64,000 nucleotides of DNA from Chitinophagales bacterium (GTDB lineage Bacteria > Bacteroidota > Bacteroidia > Chitinophagales > CAIOSU01), in NCBI GenBank assembly GCA_026003335.1, contig BPHB01000001.1:1386591-1450590 (forward strand), in the 5' to 3' direction. The notes under the pieces are model-generated. The model was not told where the DNA came from. It saw only the letters and a list, made by a program, of their open reading frames with translations, and ran no database searches. A program made the position numbers and the translations under genes. Positions 1 through 10,700 of the stretch are shown here, in pieces; within the stretch, counting starts at the first letter, position 1; each line of letters opens with the position of its first letter.

Positions 1-7
1 TCCATTT

Positions 8-925
8 CTACACTGCCCCAGCCAGTAATGCAATAAGTACTACCGGAAGATAGAGCACCGACCCTATCATCATCGCCTTTGCCTGCTTACTGCTGCAGTG
101 CAAATACAGCTCCACACTCTGCCACAGGAAAACTATGCCTGCCGCCAGAATAACGGCTGCAGCTACATAATTTATCATACCGGTTAACAGTGGCAGCGAT
201 GAAATTCCGATTAAAGCCAGAATATATAAGATGCTTAGAAGGGCCGTGTTCCTGTCGCGCCCGGCACGGGAGGGCAACAGCTTGAAACCCGCACGCTGAT
301 AGTCCTCGTAAGCAAGCCAGGCTATTGCCCAAAAGTGCGGAAACTGCCATAAAAACTGTATGCTGAACAGCAGCATTGCTTCAAAAGTAATTGTACCCGT
401 TGCACATACCCATCCGATAAGAGGCGGCAAGGCTCCGGGAATACCACCCACCAACACCGCTATGGGAGACAGCCGCTTGAGAGGTGTGTAAACAAATGCA
501 TAGAGAAATAGTGAAAGAGCACCCAGTATGGCGGCCAGCATGTTAAAAGTAAACCATAAAATCAGTACACCTGCCACAGCACTGATGCCCGCGGTGAGCA
601 GCGCTTCAGGCATACCCATGCGCCCGGCTGCAAGTGGGCGGTTACGGGTGCGATGCATCAGACGGTCATATTCCTTTTCCAGAATCTGGTTAAAGGCATT
701 GGCCGCAGCTGTTATAAGAAATCCTCCGATAATTACCCAAAAAACATCCGTCAGCAACACATTCCCACGTGTGGCAAGACAATACCCGACTACAGACGAA
801 AATACTACAGTAAGCGAAAGACGAAACTTAAATAAACGGGCGTAATCGGTCAATTTAAAATACAGAGAGACATATGCTCCCGCCCGAGAAAGCGCTGCTT
901 CAGAAGAGGTTTTTGCAGTATTCAT
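8..925 (-). CDS. ctaB: Protoheme IX farnesyltransferase (haem O synthase)
   Basis: This integral membrane UbiA-family prenyltransferase attaches a farnesyl group to haem B, giving the haem O needed by haem-copper oxidases. The protein is 305 residues, a normal family length, and mostly hydrophobic. The first aspartate-rich region is visible as NQILEKEYD followed by MHRTRNRPL. A second conserved loop, DYQRAGFKLLP, lies near residue 210. It is the last gene in view of the respiratory operon, 32 bases after the oxidase subunit I gene. That position fits its role in supplying cofactor to the oxidase. The stop codon lies only 7 bases from the window edge, so further oxidase genes may follow outside. 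Confidence 0.95.
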   Translation of the reverse strand: MNTAKTSSEAALSRAGAYVSLYFKLTDYARLFKFRLSLTVVFSSVVGYCLATRGNVLLTDVFWVIIGGFLITAAANAFNQILEKEYDRLMHRTRNRPLAAGRMGMPEALLTAGISAVAGVLILWFTFNMLAAILGALSLFLYAFVYTPLKRLSPIAVLVGGIPGALPPLIGWVCATGTITFEAMLLFSIQFLWQFPHFWAIAWLAYEDYQRAGFKLLPSRAGRDRNTALLSILYILALIGISSLPLLTGMINYVAAAVILAAGIVFLWQSVELYLHCSSKQAKAMMIGSVLYLPVVLIALLAGAV

Positions 926-957
926 CTGTTCACTTAAATGCGTTGTGCATAGATTAT

Positions 958-2787
958 TTAATGGCCTTCATCCCTTTCACCTTCCCGCAACGGAACGGTC
1001 TGCGGAATGTATTCTCGTCCGTCTTTATTGTAGTCATACGGCCACCGATATACCTGCGGTATCGCTCCGGGCCAGTTGCCATGCCCCGGTCTTATAGGGG
1101 TGGTCCATTCCAATGTATTAGCCTGCCAGGGATTCTGTTCGGTTACTAACCGACCTTTAAAAATGCTGTAAAAGAAATTGAATATGAATAGAAGTTGCGC
1201 TAAAAACGTCAAAATAGCGAACACCGTAATAAACACATTCATATCGGTATAAGTATTGAAAGTTTCAAAGGTGGAAAAGGCAAAATACCTTCTCGGTACC
1301 CCGGTCATGCCCATGTAGTGCATGGGCCAGAAAATCATATAGCTACCGATTAGCGTTGTAATAAAATGAATATAGCCTAAGGTATTATTCATGTATCTGC
1401 CAAACATTTTTGGGAACCAGTGATAAATACCGGCAAACATACCGAAGAACGCAGCCACACCCATTACAATATGAAAGTGGGCTACTACGAAGTAAGTATC
1501 ATGCAACTGAATGTCAATGGCTGAGTTGCCCAGAAAAATGCCGGTGAGACCTCCGGATATAAACAGGGAAATAAACCCGATAGCAAAACACATCGCCACC
1601 GTCAACCTCAGATTGCCACGCCAGAGCGTGGTAATCCAGTTGAACACCTTGACGGCTGAAGGCACCGCAATCAGCAGGGTGAATAGCACAAAGATGGAGG
1701 CTACAAACGGGTTCATACCGGAAACAAACATATGATGCGCCCACACAATGAACGAAAGCACAACGATGGCCATAATGGAATAGACCATGGCACGGTAACC
1801 GAAAATGGGCTTGCGCGCATTTACGGAGAGCACTTCGGAAACAAGCCCCATAGCCGGCAGAATGATAATGTACACTTCCGGATGTCCGAGAAACCAAAAA
1901 AGGTGCTGATACAAAATCGGGCTTCCTCCTGAATAACTCAGTGCTTCTCCTCCGATAAAAATGTCAGAAAGGTAAAAGCTCGTCCCCAGAGAACGGTCAA
2001 AAATCAGCAGGATGGCTGCAGCCAGCAACACCGGAAACGAAAGCAAGCCGATAATGGCCGTAAAAAAGAGTGCCCACACCGTCAGGGGCATCCTGAAAAA
2101 AGTCATGCCCTTAGTGCGCATGTTTACTACGGTGGCTACATAATTCAAACCGCCCAGAGCAACCGAAATAATAAACAACGCAATACTGACCAGCCACAGG
2201 GTCATCCCTACTCCCGAACCCGGACTTGCCTGCGGCAGTGCACTTAGAGGAGGATAGGCAGTCCAACCACCTGAAAACGGCCCTGTTTGCACGAAAAGAG
2301 AAGCCATCATCACCACGCTGGACAAAGCAAAAAACCAGAATGATAGCATATTCATAAAAGGAGATGCCATGTCGCGCGCCCCGATTTGCAGGGGAATGAG
2401 AAAGTTGGCAAAGGTGCCGCTGAGGCCTGCGGTCAGCACAAAAAACACCAAAATGGTGCCATGCATGGTTACGAGGGCATAATAATAGTTGGGCAACAGC
2501 TTACCGTCCTGAGTCCAATTGCCCAGGATTTTACCCATCACGGGAAACGACTCCTCGGGAAAGGCCAACTGCAGGCGAAAGAATACAGAAAACAATGCCC
2601 CAATCACGGCCCAGAAAATTCCCAGAATCAGAAATTGCTTGGCGATGGTTTTATGATCCTGGCTGAAGATGTACTTGGTAATGAAATTTTCATGATGTTC
2701 ATGATGATCATGCTCCTCATGCACCTTGTGAGCGGTTTCATGGAGAGGAGCTGCCTCTGCTGCTTTGGGATTGTGATGCTGTGCCAT
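958..2787 (-). CDS. ctaD: Cytochrome c oxidase subunit I
   Basis: This is the catalytic subunit of a haem-copper oxidase. It reduces oxygen to water at a haem-CuB centre and pumps protons across the inner membrane. The 609-residue protein has the multi-helix pattern of the family. The CuB-binding motif HPEVYIIILP carries the histidine-tyrosine pair, and HDTYFVVAHFHIVMG carries the haem ligands. The N-terminus is rich in histidine and acidic residues (about residues 1-35) ahead of the first helix, a cytoplasmic tail often seen in this phylum. It lies 24 bases downstream of subunit II and shares the operon with alternative complex III, its likely electron supplier. Confidence 0.97.
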   Translation of the reverse strand: MAQHHNPKAAEAAPLHETAHKVHEEHDHHEHHENFITKYIFSQDHKTIAKQFLILGIFWAVIGALFSVFFRLQLAFPEESFPVMGKILGNWTQDGKLLPNYYYALVTMHGTILVFFVLTAGLSGTFANFLIPLQIGARDMASPFMNMLSFWFFALSSVVMMASLFVQTGPFSGGWTAYPPLSALPQASPGSGVGMTLWLVSIALFIISVALGGLNYVATVVNMRTKGMTFFRMPLTVWALFFTAIIGLLSFPVLLAAAILLIFDRSLGTSFYLSDIFIGGEALSYSGGSPILYQHLFWFLGHPEVYIIILPAMGLVSEVLSVNARKPIFGYRAMVYSIMAIVVLSFIVWAHHMFVSGMNPFVASIFVLFTLLIAVPSAVKVFNWITTLWRGNLRLTVAMCFAIGFISLFISGGLTGIFLGNSAIDIQLHDTYFVVAHFHIVMGVAAFFGMFAGIYHWFPKMFGRYMNNTLGYIHFITTLIGSYMIFWPMHYMGMTGVPRRYFAFSTFETFNTYTDMNVFITVFAILTFLAQLLFIFNFFYSIFKGRLVTEQNPWQANTLEWTTPIRPGHGNWPGAIPQVYRWPYDYNKDGREYIPQTVPLREGERDEGH

Positions 2788-2811
2788 ATGCGTACGTATT
2801 TACCGGATGAT

Positions 2812-3858
2812 TTATCCTCCGTTGGCTTCTGAATTTATTTCTGAATTTGCTTCCGTCTCTGTTGCCCCTCCCGCCTTTTCCAGTGCAGCTTTCATCGTAT
2901 TATATAACGGCTGCTGCTGATTAAACCAGCTTTGAAATCCTTCGGGCGTTTCCACAATGACATTCCTGCGCATATTCCAGTGTGCCGATCCGCAAAGCTC
3001 TGCACAGGCCAGAATATAAGTGAACTGAGGGTCATTGAGTTCATTTTGCTTTTCCACAGAAGTTTGAGTAGGGGTAAACCAGAAGCGGGTAGGAATACCG
3101 GGCACGCAGTCCATTTTTACGCGGAAATGGGGAAGATAAAAACTATGCAGCACATCTTTGGAGGCAAGCCTGAACAACACCGGTTTGTTCACGGGCAAAT
3201 GGATTTCGGTAGTGATAAAATCATCCTTACTGTGGGGATCATCCCAGTCTATTCCCAGCGGGTTATCGCTGGATATCAGTTCAAAGCTTCGTTTGCCCAA
3301 TTTACCATCAGCACCGGCATAGCGTATAGTCCATTGAAACTGCTCCGCTATAGCTTCCACTTCCATAGCATCCTGAGGTGCCGGGCCGGTGGTTTTAAAC
3401 CATGCCCGGATACCGAAGATAACCAGCACGGTCATGACGATTGCCGGAACGGAAGTCCACACTACTTCCAGCTTGTTATTATGCGGATAGTAGTAAGATT
3501 TTTTCCCCTTTTCTCCCCGGTAACGAAAGGCAAACCAGAAGGTAAGAATCTGTGTGATCACGAACACGATACCGGTAAAAAACAAGGTGATGTTAAACAT
3601 TTTATCCAGCTCTACACCATGCACACTGGCCGCTGACGGCAGGAAGTGGCTCTTGTAGTGATGCGCTGACCAATATACCCCAACCATTCCCAATACCAGA
3701 AAAGTCAGCAGGAAGAAAGCCATCAGGCGACTGGTATCCGAAGTAACTTCTCCCTCTTTCTGACCCTTCAGAATAGAGAGCATTTCGCTTACCCGGGCAA
3801 TCTGAAAAATTATTACGCCAACAAGTAAAACGGCAACGGTAAATAAGAGGGTAATCAT
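2812..3858 (-). CDS. coxB: Cytochrome c oxidase subunit II (CuA-containing)
   Basis: Subunit II accepts electrons from cytochrome c or directly from alternative complex III through a binuclear CuA centre. The 348-residue protein has hydrophobic segments in the N-terminal third, including a helix at the extreme N-terminus. A periplasmic cupredoxin domain follows. The CuA ligands are seen as CAELCGSAHWNM (C-x3-C-x3-H-x2-M). The C-terminal 25 residues are a low-complexity tail rich in Glu, Asn and Ala. The gene starts 6 bases from actF and is followed by ctaD, the usual order in Bacteroidota act-cox operons. Confidence 0.96.
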   Translation of the reverse strand: MITLLFTVAVLLVGVIIFQIARVSEMLSILKGQKEGEVTSDTSRLMAFFLLTFLVLGMVGVYWSAHHYKSHFLPSAASVHGVELDKMFNITLFFTGIVFVITQILTFWFAFRYRGEKGKKSYYYPHNNKLEVVWTSVPAIVMTVLVIFGIRAWFKTTGPAPQDAMEVEAIAEQFQWTIRYAGADGKLGKRSFELISSDNPLGIDWDDPHSKDDFITTEIHLPVNKPVLFRLASKDVLHSFYLPHFRVKMDCVPGIPTRFWFTPTQTSVEKQNELNDPQFTYILACAELCGSAHWNMRRNVIVETPEGFQSWFNQQQPLYNTMKAALEKAGGATETEANSEINSEANGG

Positions 3859-3864
3859 TCCGAA

Positions 3865-5070
3865 TTATTTTAAGGTATGATGAATGACACTTTCCTTCAG
3901 ATAGGGATCATTCACCGGCACCAGCGATGCCTTTGTCAGAGTTTTCAGCACTACAAAGATAAATCCGCCTGCAAAACCCAATGTTATAAAAAGTTCAGTC
4001 AGTCCCAGTGCCGCATGCTCACCGGCAGAACCCGGCATTACCATGAGGTAAAAGTCAATCCAGTGACCTACGAGTATTACTATGGAAGCCACGGCCAGTT
4101 TCAATGGATTGCGCTTGGCTGCCCTTGTCATTAAAAACAGAAACGGGAAAAAGAAACACAACAGCAGGTTGACATAAAACAGTACTTTGAAAAGTGTTCT
4201 TCCTTTTAGCCGCTGATAAAAGTAAAGGGTTTCCTCAGGCAGGTTGGCATACCATTGCAGCATATACTGAGAAAACCACAGATAGGCCCAGAATACACTG
4301 AACCCAAACATAAACAAACCCAGATTATGGTAGTGCTCCTCATTTACATACTTCAGGTAGCCCTGAGATTTCAGATAGAGCACAAGCAGGGTAATCATAG
4401 CAACACCTGACACTGTCAGGCTGGCAAAGTTGTACCATCCAAAGAGGGTGCTATACCAATGCGGGTCAATAGACATAATGAAATCCCAGGAGCTTGTGGA
4501 GCTTGTTATAGCAAACACCACCAGAAACAGCGCTGCATATGTTTTGTAGCGACTATGATAGGCAATATCTCCCGCCTCATCTTGCTTGACTGAAACCTTC
4601 CAGATCAAATACCCAAACAGCGCCCACAAAATGACATAGGCAATGGCCCGGAAAGAAAAAAATGAAAAATTCAGATAGCTCTGTTTGCCGGCCAGTATTT
4701 TATCATAGTGTGGACTGGAAGGATTGTATATTTCAGGATCCATCCAGTGATACAGGTGGTGCCAGTGCATCTTGGCACCCACTAAAAGCAGTACTACGGC
4801 TATGCCCAGATACGGAATGTATGAGCCTGTAGCTTCAAATACCCGCTTTATCAGCACATGCCATCCACCATAACCAATCTGATGGGCTGCCGCCAGAAAT
4901 ACACCAGTTACGGATATGCCCAGGAAGAGATATGTGTTTAACAACACATTTGCCCATACCCTGTTTGCGTCAGTAAAACTAAATCCGATAACCAGCCCGA
5001 GCACACCAATAATAATCAGCGAGAGGGCTAGTTTTTGGGTTTTTCCGGAAAACACGAAAGTCTCAGTCAT
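3865..5070 (-). CDS. actF: Alternative complex III membrane subunit ActF
   Basis: ActF is one of the two large NrfD-like membrane subunits of the quinol:cytochrome c oxidoreductase called alternative complex III. The 401-residue protein is almost entirely hydrophobic helices, matching the family size. It is related to ActC but lacks the frame break seen there. Aromatic-rich segments such as HWHHLYHWMDPE and WAYLWFSQYMLQW are typical of the family. Only 3 bases separate it from actE, and it leads directly into coxB. This supports co-expression of the reductase and the oxidase, which form a supercomplex in some members of the phylum (known for the family, not shown here). Confidence 0.93.
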   Translation of the reverse strand: MTETFVFSGKTQKLALSLIIIGVLGLVIGFSFTDANRVWANVLLNTYLFLGISVTGVFLAAAHQIGYGGWHVLIKRVFEATGSYIPYLGIAVVLLLVGAKMHWHHLYHWMDPEIYNPSSPHYDKILAGKQSYLNFSFFSFRAIAYVILWALFGYLIWKVSVKQDEAGDIAYHSRYKTYAALFLVVFAITSSTSSWDFIMSIDPHWYSTLFGWYNFASLTVSGVAMITLLVLYLKSQGYLKYVNEEHYHNLGLFMFGFSVFWAYLWFSQYMLQWYANLPEETLYFYQRLKGRTLFKVLFYVNLLLCFFFPFLFLMTRAAKRNPLKLAVASIVILVGHWIDFYLMVMPGSAGEHAALGLTELFITLGFAGGFIFVVLKTLTKASLVPVNDPYLKESVIHHTLK

Positions 5071-5073
5071 AAC

Positions 5074-5718
5074 TCAATTTGTTTGGCTTGTGGCAGCTGC
5101 CGGACTGGCTGCAAATCTTCCCATGCCGGATAATTTCTGAATGTAATAGATAACCTTCCATCTCTCATCTGGTGTAAGCTGTGATGCATAGCTACCCATC
5201 AGGTTACGTCCATACGTTATGGAATAAAACATTTTGCCTTCCGGTTTATCCTTAAGCAAAGTGGAATATGGATTTACCGGAGGATAGGCTCCGCTTGTTA
5301 CGATAGAACCCTGACCATCACCCTTTTCACCATGACATACCTGGCAATATGTTGTATAAATGCGCTTGCCTTCAGCCAACACTTCATCCGTAAGGGGAAG
5401 GGGATTGCTGAGTTCAACACCCGCCCGCTCATAATCATCCGGATGCGGGGAATAGTATTTTTTAAAAAGATACGATTTGTGAGCTCCTTCGGGCAGAACT
5501 TCCGGGGGTAGCGCCCCTCTCGGTATGGTGCCTTCTACCGGCATGCGCGCTGTTTGGCCGTCTTTGAAATTGGGATTGGGAGCATACGTCTCGTAGGCCT
5601 GCGAATAAGTCATATCCGGCATATAAATTCTGCCGGGCTTACGGGGATCTTTTCCGCAGGATGACCAAATGCCGGCAAGCAGAACAATTCCGATAATATG
5701 TAACCTGTTTCTTTTCAT
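5074..5718 (-). CDS. actE: Alternative complex III monohaem cytochrome c subunit ActE
   Basis: ActE carries one c-type haem and lies on the periplasmic face of alternative complex III. The single haem site is CQVCH, in a C-terminal cytochrome c domain whose distal methionine is probably the one in NLMGSYASQL. I place the start at an ATG at 5718. It gives a short basic N-terminus, a hydrophobic stretch and IWSSC, which looks like a lipoprotein cleavage site. An upstream TTG at 5733 would overlap the actD stop codon and add five residues; it cannot be excluded. The protein is about 214 residues, usual for the family. Confidence 0.92.
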   Translation of the reverse strand: MKRNRLHIIGIVLLAGIWSSCGKDPRKPGRIYMPDMTYSQAYETYAPNPNFKDGQTARMPVEGTIPRGALPPEVLPEGAHKSYLFKKYYSPHPDDYERAGVELSNPLPLTDEVLAEGKRIYTTYCQVCHGEKGDGQGSIVTSGAYPPVNPYSTLLKDKPEGKMFYSITYGRNLMGSYASQLTPDERWKVIYYIQKLSGMGRFAASPAAATSQTN

Positions 5719-5729
5719 TTCAGCTTGAT

Positions 5730-6239
5730 TCAAAAATGCTTTTCATTGACTTCTTCAGCACCCAGTTGCTTGAGAAGCATCTTTACCCGCTCTGCATCAT
5801 TTTCTTCGGCTGCAAACACCATGGCAAACTTGTCATCTGTGGTGCGGGGGTCAAAAATGCGGGGCTCTTTTACCAGTGAAAGACCGCACCGCACAAAGAA
5901 AGCAATCACCATGGTCACGGCTGCAGATAAAACCGTTACCTCAAACGTGATCGGGATATAGGACGGCAACGACAAATACGGCTTACCGCCAAAATTGATC
6001 GGATAATTCACAGTATTTGTCCAGATGATAAATGATAATGCAAATATCGCCCCGCAGGCACCTGCAATAAACCCTACCGTATGCAGGCGGCTCTCTTTCA
6101 GACCTATTGCAGCATCCAGTCCGTGTACAGGAAACGGGGTAAACACATCCATGATTTTCACTCCCGCCTTTCTGATTTCCCGGGCAGCATGTAAGAGCTT
6201 TTCGTCATCATCAAAAAGTCCGATTATGTATTTACTCAT
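5730..6239 (-). CDS. actD: Alternative complex III subunit ActD (DUF3341)
   Basis: ActD is a small membrane-anchored subunit of alternative complex III with no cofactor; its role is thought to be structural. The 169-residue protein begins with the typical DUF3341 opening (YIIGLFDDDEKLLHAAREI), has two hydrophobic helices around residues 65-125 separated by a proline-rich loop, and ends in a soluble acidic tail. The sequence FTPFPVHGLDAAIGL near residue 38 is a recognisable family signature. The gene sits 9 bases after the actC reading frame and ends against actE, so it is translated as part of the same message. Confidence 0.93.
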   Translation of the reverse strand: MSKYIIGLFDDDEKLLHAAREIRKAGVKIMDVFTPFPVHGLDAAIGLKESRLHTVGFIAGACGAIFALSFIIWTNTVNYPINFGGKPYLSLPSYIPITFEVTVLSAAVTMVIAFFVRCGLSLVKEPRIFDPRTTDDKFAMVFAAEENDAERVKMLLKQLGAEEVNEKHF

Positions 6240-6248
6240 GACCGCGGT

Positions 6249-7686
6249 TTATTCCTTGTTTCTTAATGCTCCAGCCAATACTCTTCCGGTGGCCGGCCCT
6301 ATTTCAGGTTCATGCTGATGCTGTTTCTGTGTCTCTCCGGATATTTTCAGAATACTCTTCACCTCGGCAATCGCCACCACAGGAAACGTGCGCGCGAAAA
6401 TCAGAAACAGCGTAAAAAATATTCCCAGTGTGCCCGTGTAAATAGCTATCTCCACGATAGTAGGATTGTAGTATGACCAACTGGAAGGCAGAAAATCACG
6501 ATGCAGGGAAGTAACAATAATCACAAAACGCTCAAACCACATCCCTATGTTGATGATGATTGACATCAGAAAAGTAAAGGCCACGTTTCTGCGCAAACTT
6601 TTAAACCAGAACAATTGCGGTGAAATCACGTTGCACGACATCATAATCCAGTATGCCCACCAGTAAGGTCCCAACGCCCGGTTGTAAAAGGCATACTGTT
6701 CATACATATATCCGGAATACCAGGCCATAAACAGCTCAGTGAGATAAGCAATACCCACTATAGACCCGGTAAGAATGATAATTTTATTCATGGATTCAAT
6801 GTGCCCGATGGTGATATAATCTTCCAGGCGGAGGGCTTTGCGGGCAATAATCATCAGCGTAAGCACCATGGCAAATCCGGAGAAAATCGCCCCTGCAACG
6901 AAGTAGGGCGGAAAAATAGTGGTGTGCCATCCGGGGACCACTGAAGTGGCAAAGTCAAAAGATACAATGGTATGCACTGAAAGCACCAGCGGAGTGGATA
7001 ACCCAGCCAGCACCAGGGAAAGTGACTCAAAGCGCTGCCAGTGCTTGGCTGATCCCGTCCAGCCCCAGCTGAGTTTATTGTAAATAAATCGTCTGATTTT
7101 TGATTTTGCCTGATCACGAATGGTGGCAAAATCAGGCAACAATCCTGAATACCAGAACAACAAAGATACGGTGAAGTAGGTGGAGATGGCGAAAACGTCC
7201 CACAAGAGGGGTGAGTTGAAATTAGGCCACAATGGCCCGCGCGTGTTCGGGTAGGGGAAGATAAAGAATGCATCCCATATGCGTCCCATGTGAATACCCG
7301 GGGAAAAGCGCGGCACACATCACAGCAAAAATGGTCATGGCTTCAGCCGAGCGGTTAATTCCGGTGCGCCAGCGCTGGCGAAAGATGAGCAGAATGGCTG
7401 AAATAAGTGTGCCGGCATGACCGATACCGATCCACCACACAAAGTTGGTAATATCCCATGCCCATCCTACTGTGCGGTTCAGGCCCCATGCCCCGATCCC
7501 CATCCATATGGTGTACACGATGGCGATAAGCCCAATGGTCATGAATGTGGCCGTCAGGCCTGTGATAGCAAACCAGCTCAGCGGAGGTATGCCTTCCGTT
7601 GAGCGGACAATATCTCTGGTTATCTGGTGATAATTTTTTTCACCCTTAATCAGAGGCTCTCGTATGGATGATTCGTAGGCAGACAT
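6249..7686 (-). pseudogene. actC: Alternative complex III quinol-binding membrane subunit ActC, interrupted by a one-base frameshift
   Basis: ActC is the NrfD/PsrC-like membrane subunit thought to bind quinol in alternative complex III. The gene is read in two frames. From the ATG at 7686 the protein matches the family through [10 protein letters not shown], then runs out of frame. The next frame continues with [20 protein letters not shown] and on to a stop at 6249. Joined, the two parts make about 478 residues, the normal length, with nothing missing. One extra base in the run CCCGGGG on the plus strand at 7297-7303 explains the break. All other act genes are intact, so a base-call or assembly error is at least as likely as a true mutation. 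Confidence 0.9.
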
Positions 7687-7700
7687 TTTTTAAATCTCTT

Positions 7701-10700
7701 TTATACCTCCGCACCGGGTTTGTTTCTCACTTTGGTGAGGTAGGTGATGGAAGGAAGCACATGCAGCTCTTCCAAAACCTTAAACCCACGTTCATCAGCG
7801 GCAATTTTTGAAACCACACTATTTTCATTGTTCAAATCGCCAAAATGGATAGCGTTGGTCGGACAGGCATCCTGGCAGGCTGTAACCACATCTTCTTCTT
7901 GCAGGGGACGTCCGGCTTTTTTGGCCTTTAACTTTCCCTCCTGAATGCGCTGCACACAGAAAGAGCATTTTTCCATCACCCCGCGCGAACGTATGGTTAC
8001 ATCCGGATTAAGCACCATGCGGGTCAGATCTTCGGTCATCTGAAACTCATCTTTGTCATTGTTGAATATGGTGCCTGCAAAAAAGCTGTCAGCCCCCATG
8101 TAGTCAAACCAATTAAATCTTCTGACTTTGTAAGGGCAGTTATTGGCACAGTAGCGCGTACCAAAACAACGGTTATAAGCCATCTGATTCAACCCTTCAC
8201 TACTGTGGTTGGTTGCCGACACCGGACACACATTTTCACAAGGTGCGTTATCACAGTGCTGACACAGCATCGGCTGGAAGATCACCGAAGGATTTTCATC
8301 ACTGCCGGCATAGTAGCGGTCAATCCGTAGCCAGTGCATCTCTCTGGAGCGGGAAACTTCCAGCTTGCCGACAACCGGAACATTGTTTTCTGCGTTGCAG
8401 GAAATGACGCATGCCCCGCAACCAATACAGGCATTCAGGTCAATGGTCATCTCCCAATGATGGCCATTCTTCAGATTCGGATGAGGCGGATAGAGGGATT
8501 TTAAGTGTTTCTGTATTTCCTTTCTGTCTTCATTGCCGGCATAGGGATTGGCTTTATATTCCCGCAAGGTGGTTTCTTTTACGATTCTGCGCTCAATGTT
8601 TACACCGAGCTTCTCCATCGGGGTTTGTATGGAATGGTGCATTTGCGTTTGCGCTATGCGGTAAGCCGTTGACGAGGCCAGCTCTATGCTTGCTCCGGAG
8701 GTATATTTTACGAATGTGCCGTTGGTAAAGCGTATAAAAGGAAACACATTTTTACCCACCACTTCCTGATCTTTGTGCCTGTCCATCACCCTGCCATAAC
8801 CCAGGGCGATAGCTATTGTGTTTTCCGGGGTACCCGGCTGCACAATCACAGGAAGAATCACTTCATATCCGTTGGCGCTTACCTTTACAAGGTCGGTTTC
8901 TGTACCTACACTTTCATTCATTTTGGTAAGTGCCCTGCGAAAACCATACTGCTCAGCCGTCTTCTTGGATACGGCAGCATAATTATCCCAGGCTATTTTT
9001 GAAACCGGATCGGGCAGCTCCTGAAGCCAGGGATTGTCGGCAAATTTGCCATCGCGGATAGCTACTTTTTCATACACCACCAGGTCCAGACCGTCCGTTT
9101 TCACGTTTCCGGAGAGGGCTGCACCCGCAGCAGTTACATCAAAGGGTATAAAGGAGGGGTTGTCGGCAGCAACATCTATTTCAAAGACTCCGTCATGGAC
9201 GGCATGATCCCACATGACGTCAAATGAGACAAAGCGGGTCTGTTTGGGGAAGATATTTTGCTTCCAGTAATTGCGAATATAATCGTAGTAGGTTGTTTCT
9301 GCGCCCATCCATTTCAGCAAGCTTTCTGCTGCATGCCTGGTTTTAAACAACGGAGCAATGGTGGGCTGGGTAATGCCATAGAAGCCTGCTTTGGGCTCTG
9401 CATCGTTCCAGGATTCAAGGTAGTGATGGGTTGGGCAGGCATACTTGCAGAGAGCTGTCGTTTCATCGTTTTTCGGATTGAGCGAAACGGTAAGCCTGAT
9501 TTTTTCCAAGCCCTTCCTGAACCGTTCAGCCTCCGGATAGGCATAAACAGGATTGGCATCCAGGATAATAAGAGCATCTATACGCTCCAGTTCATTAACC
9601 AGCTCCTGCATGGCGGCATCATCGCCCTGCTTCTGGTAAGAAGCATGGGTAAAACGGATAGTGTTGCCATAATTACCCAGCATATTGTTTATCGCATTGG
9701 TTATAAGCTGGGCTTGGACATCATTCAATCCACACAGCAGTACTGAACGGCCTTTAGCAGCCACCAGTTCTTCACCAATGCGGGCTAGAGCATTTTTGAC
9801 CTGTGTATTGAACTCAGGAAGGGGAAGGCTCTGCGCCCCGGTGCGGGATGCCACTACATTATATAGGTGCAGCAAGGCTGCTCCTTCTTCCGAAGGTCTA
9901 ACGGGCACCCTTGTGTCTGCATTGCTGCCTGTAAGCGAAAGGTAGGATTCCACCTGGATGTGACGGCTCATCTCCGGGTTTTCTTTTGACACCTTTCTGC
10001 GGCTGGCATATTGCGCAGCAAATTCAACGGGCGATAGCCAGGTGCCCAGAAAATCAGCCCCCACACTTACAATCAGATCGGCATTGTCCAGGCGATAGTC
10101 AGGAATCACCATTTTGCCGAAAGTCATTTCATTGGCCTTGAGGATAGCGCTGTACGAAACAGCATCCCATGAAATATGCCGGGCGGTAGGATATTTGGAC
10201 ACAAAGTCTTTAATCACCTGCCGCATGGACGGACTGAGTATGGTAGATGACAGAATACGTATTTGACCACCAGCGGCAGCTATGGCTGCCAGTTCGGCAG
10301 TTATACTTTCATCCACTTTTTTCCATGAAGTACCTTTCCCGTCTGCCACTGGACGTTGCAGACGATAGTTATCATATAGTCCAAGCACCGAAGCCTGTAC
10401 CACAGCACTGGTGCCTCCACGGGTAATTTTTGATAATTTGTTGCCTTCAATTTTTATGGGTCTGCCTTCACGGGTTTTCACCAATATGCTGCAGTAATCT
10501 CCACCTTCTGCGTAGGTAGAAGCATAGTAGTTGGCTACCCCCGGGGTTATTTCATCCGGCTTAACCAGGTAGGGGATGGATTTTCGTACAGGCATCTCAC
10601 AGCTTGCAGCTACGGTGGCTGCAGTGACACTGAAGCCCATCATTTTCAAAAAGTCTCTTCTGCTGGATTTTGCCCTGGCTATGTGTTCCAGCTCACTGAG

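Noticed and set aside
2932-3636. Plus-strand reading frame (234 codons) opposite coxB
   Set aside because: It is antisense to a conserved respiratory gene and shows no family features.
7290-7310. Programmed +1 frameshifting as the explanation for actC
   Set aside because: There is no stop codon at the shift, no known slippery sequence such as CUU-UGA, and no stimulatory structure evident. Error or mutation is simpler.
6854-7318. Minus-strand reading frame covering the actC break region in a third frame
   Set aside because: Its residues match no family, while the two actC frames join perfectly around the same site.
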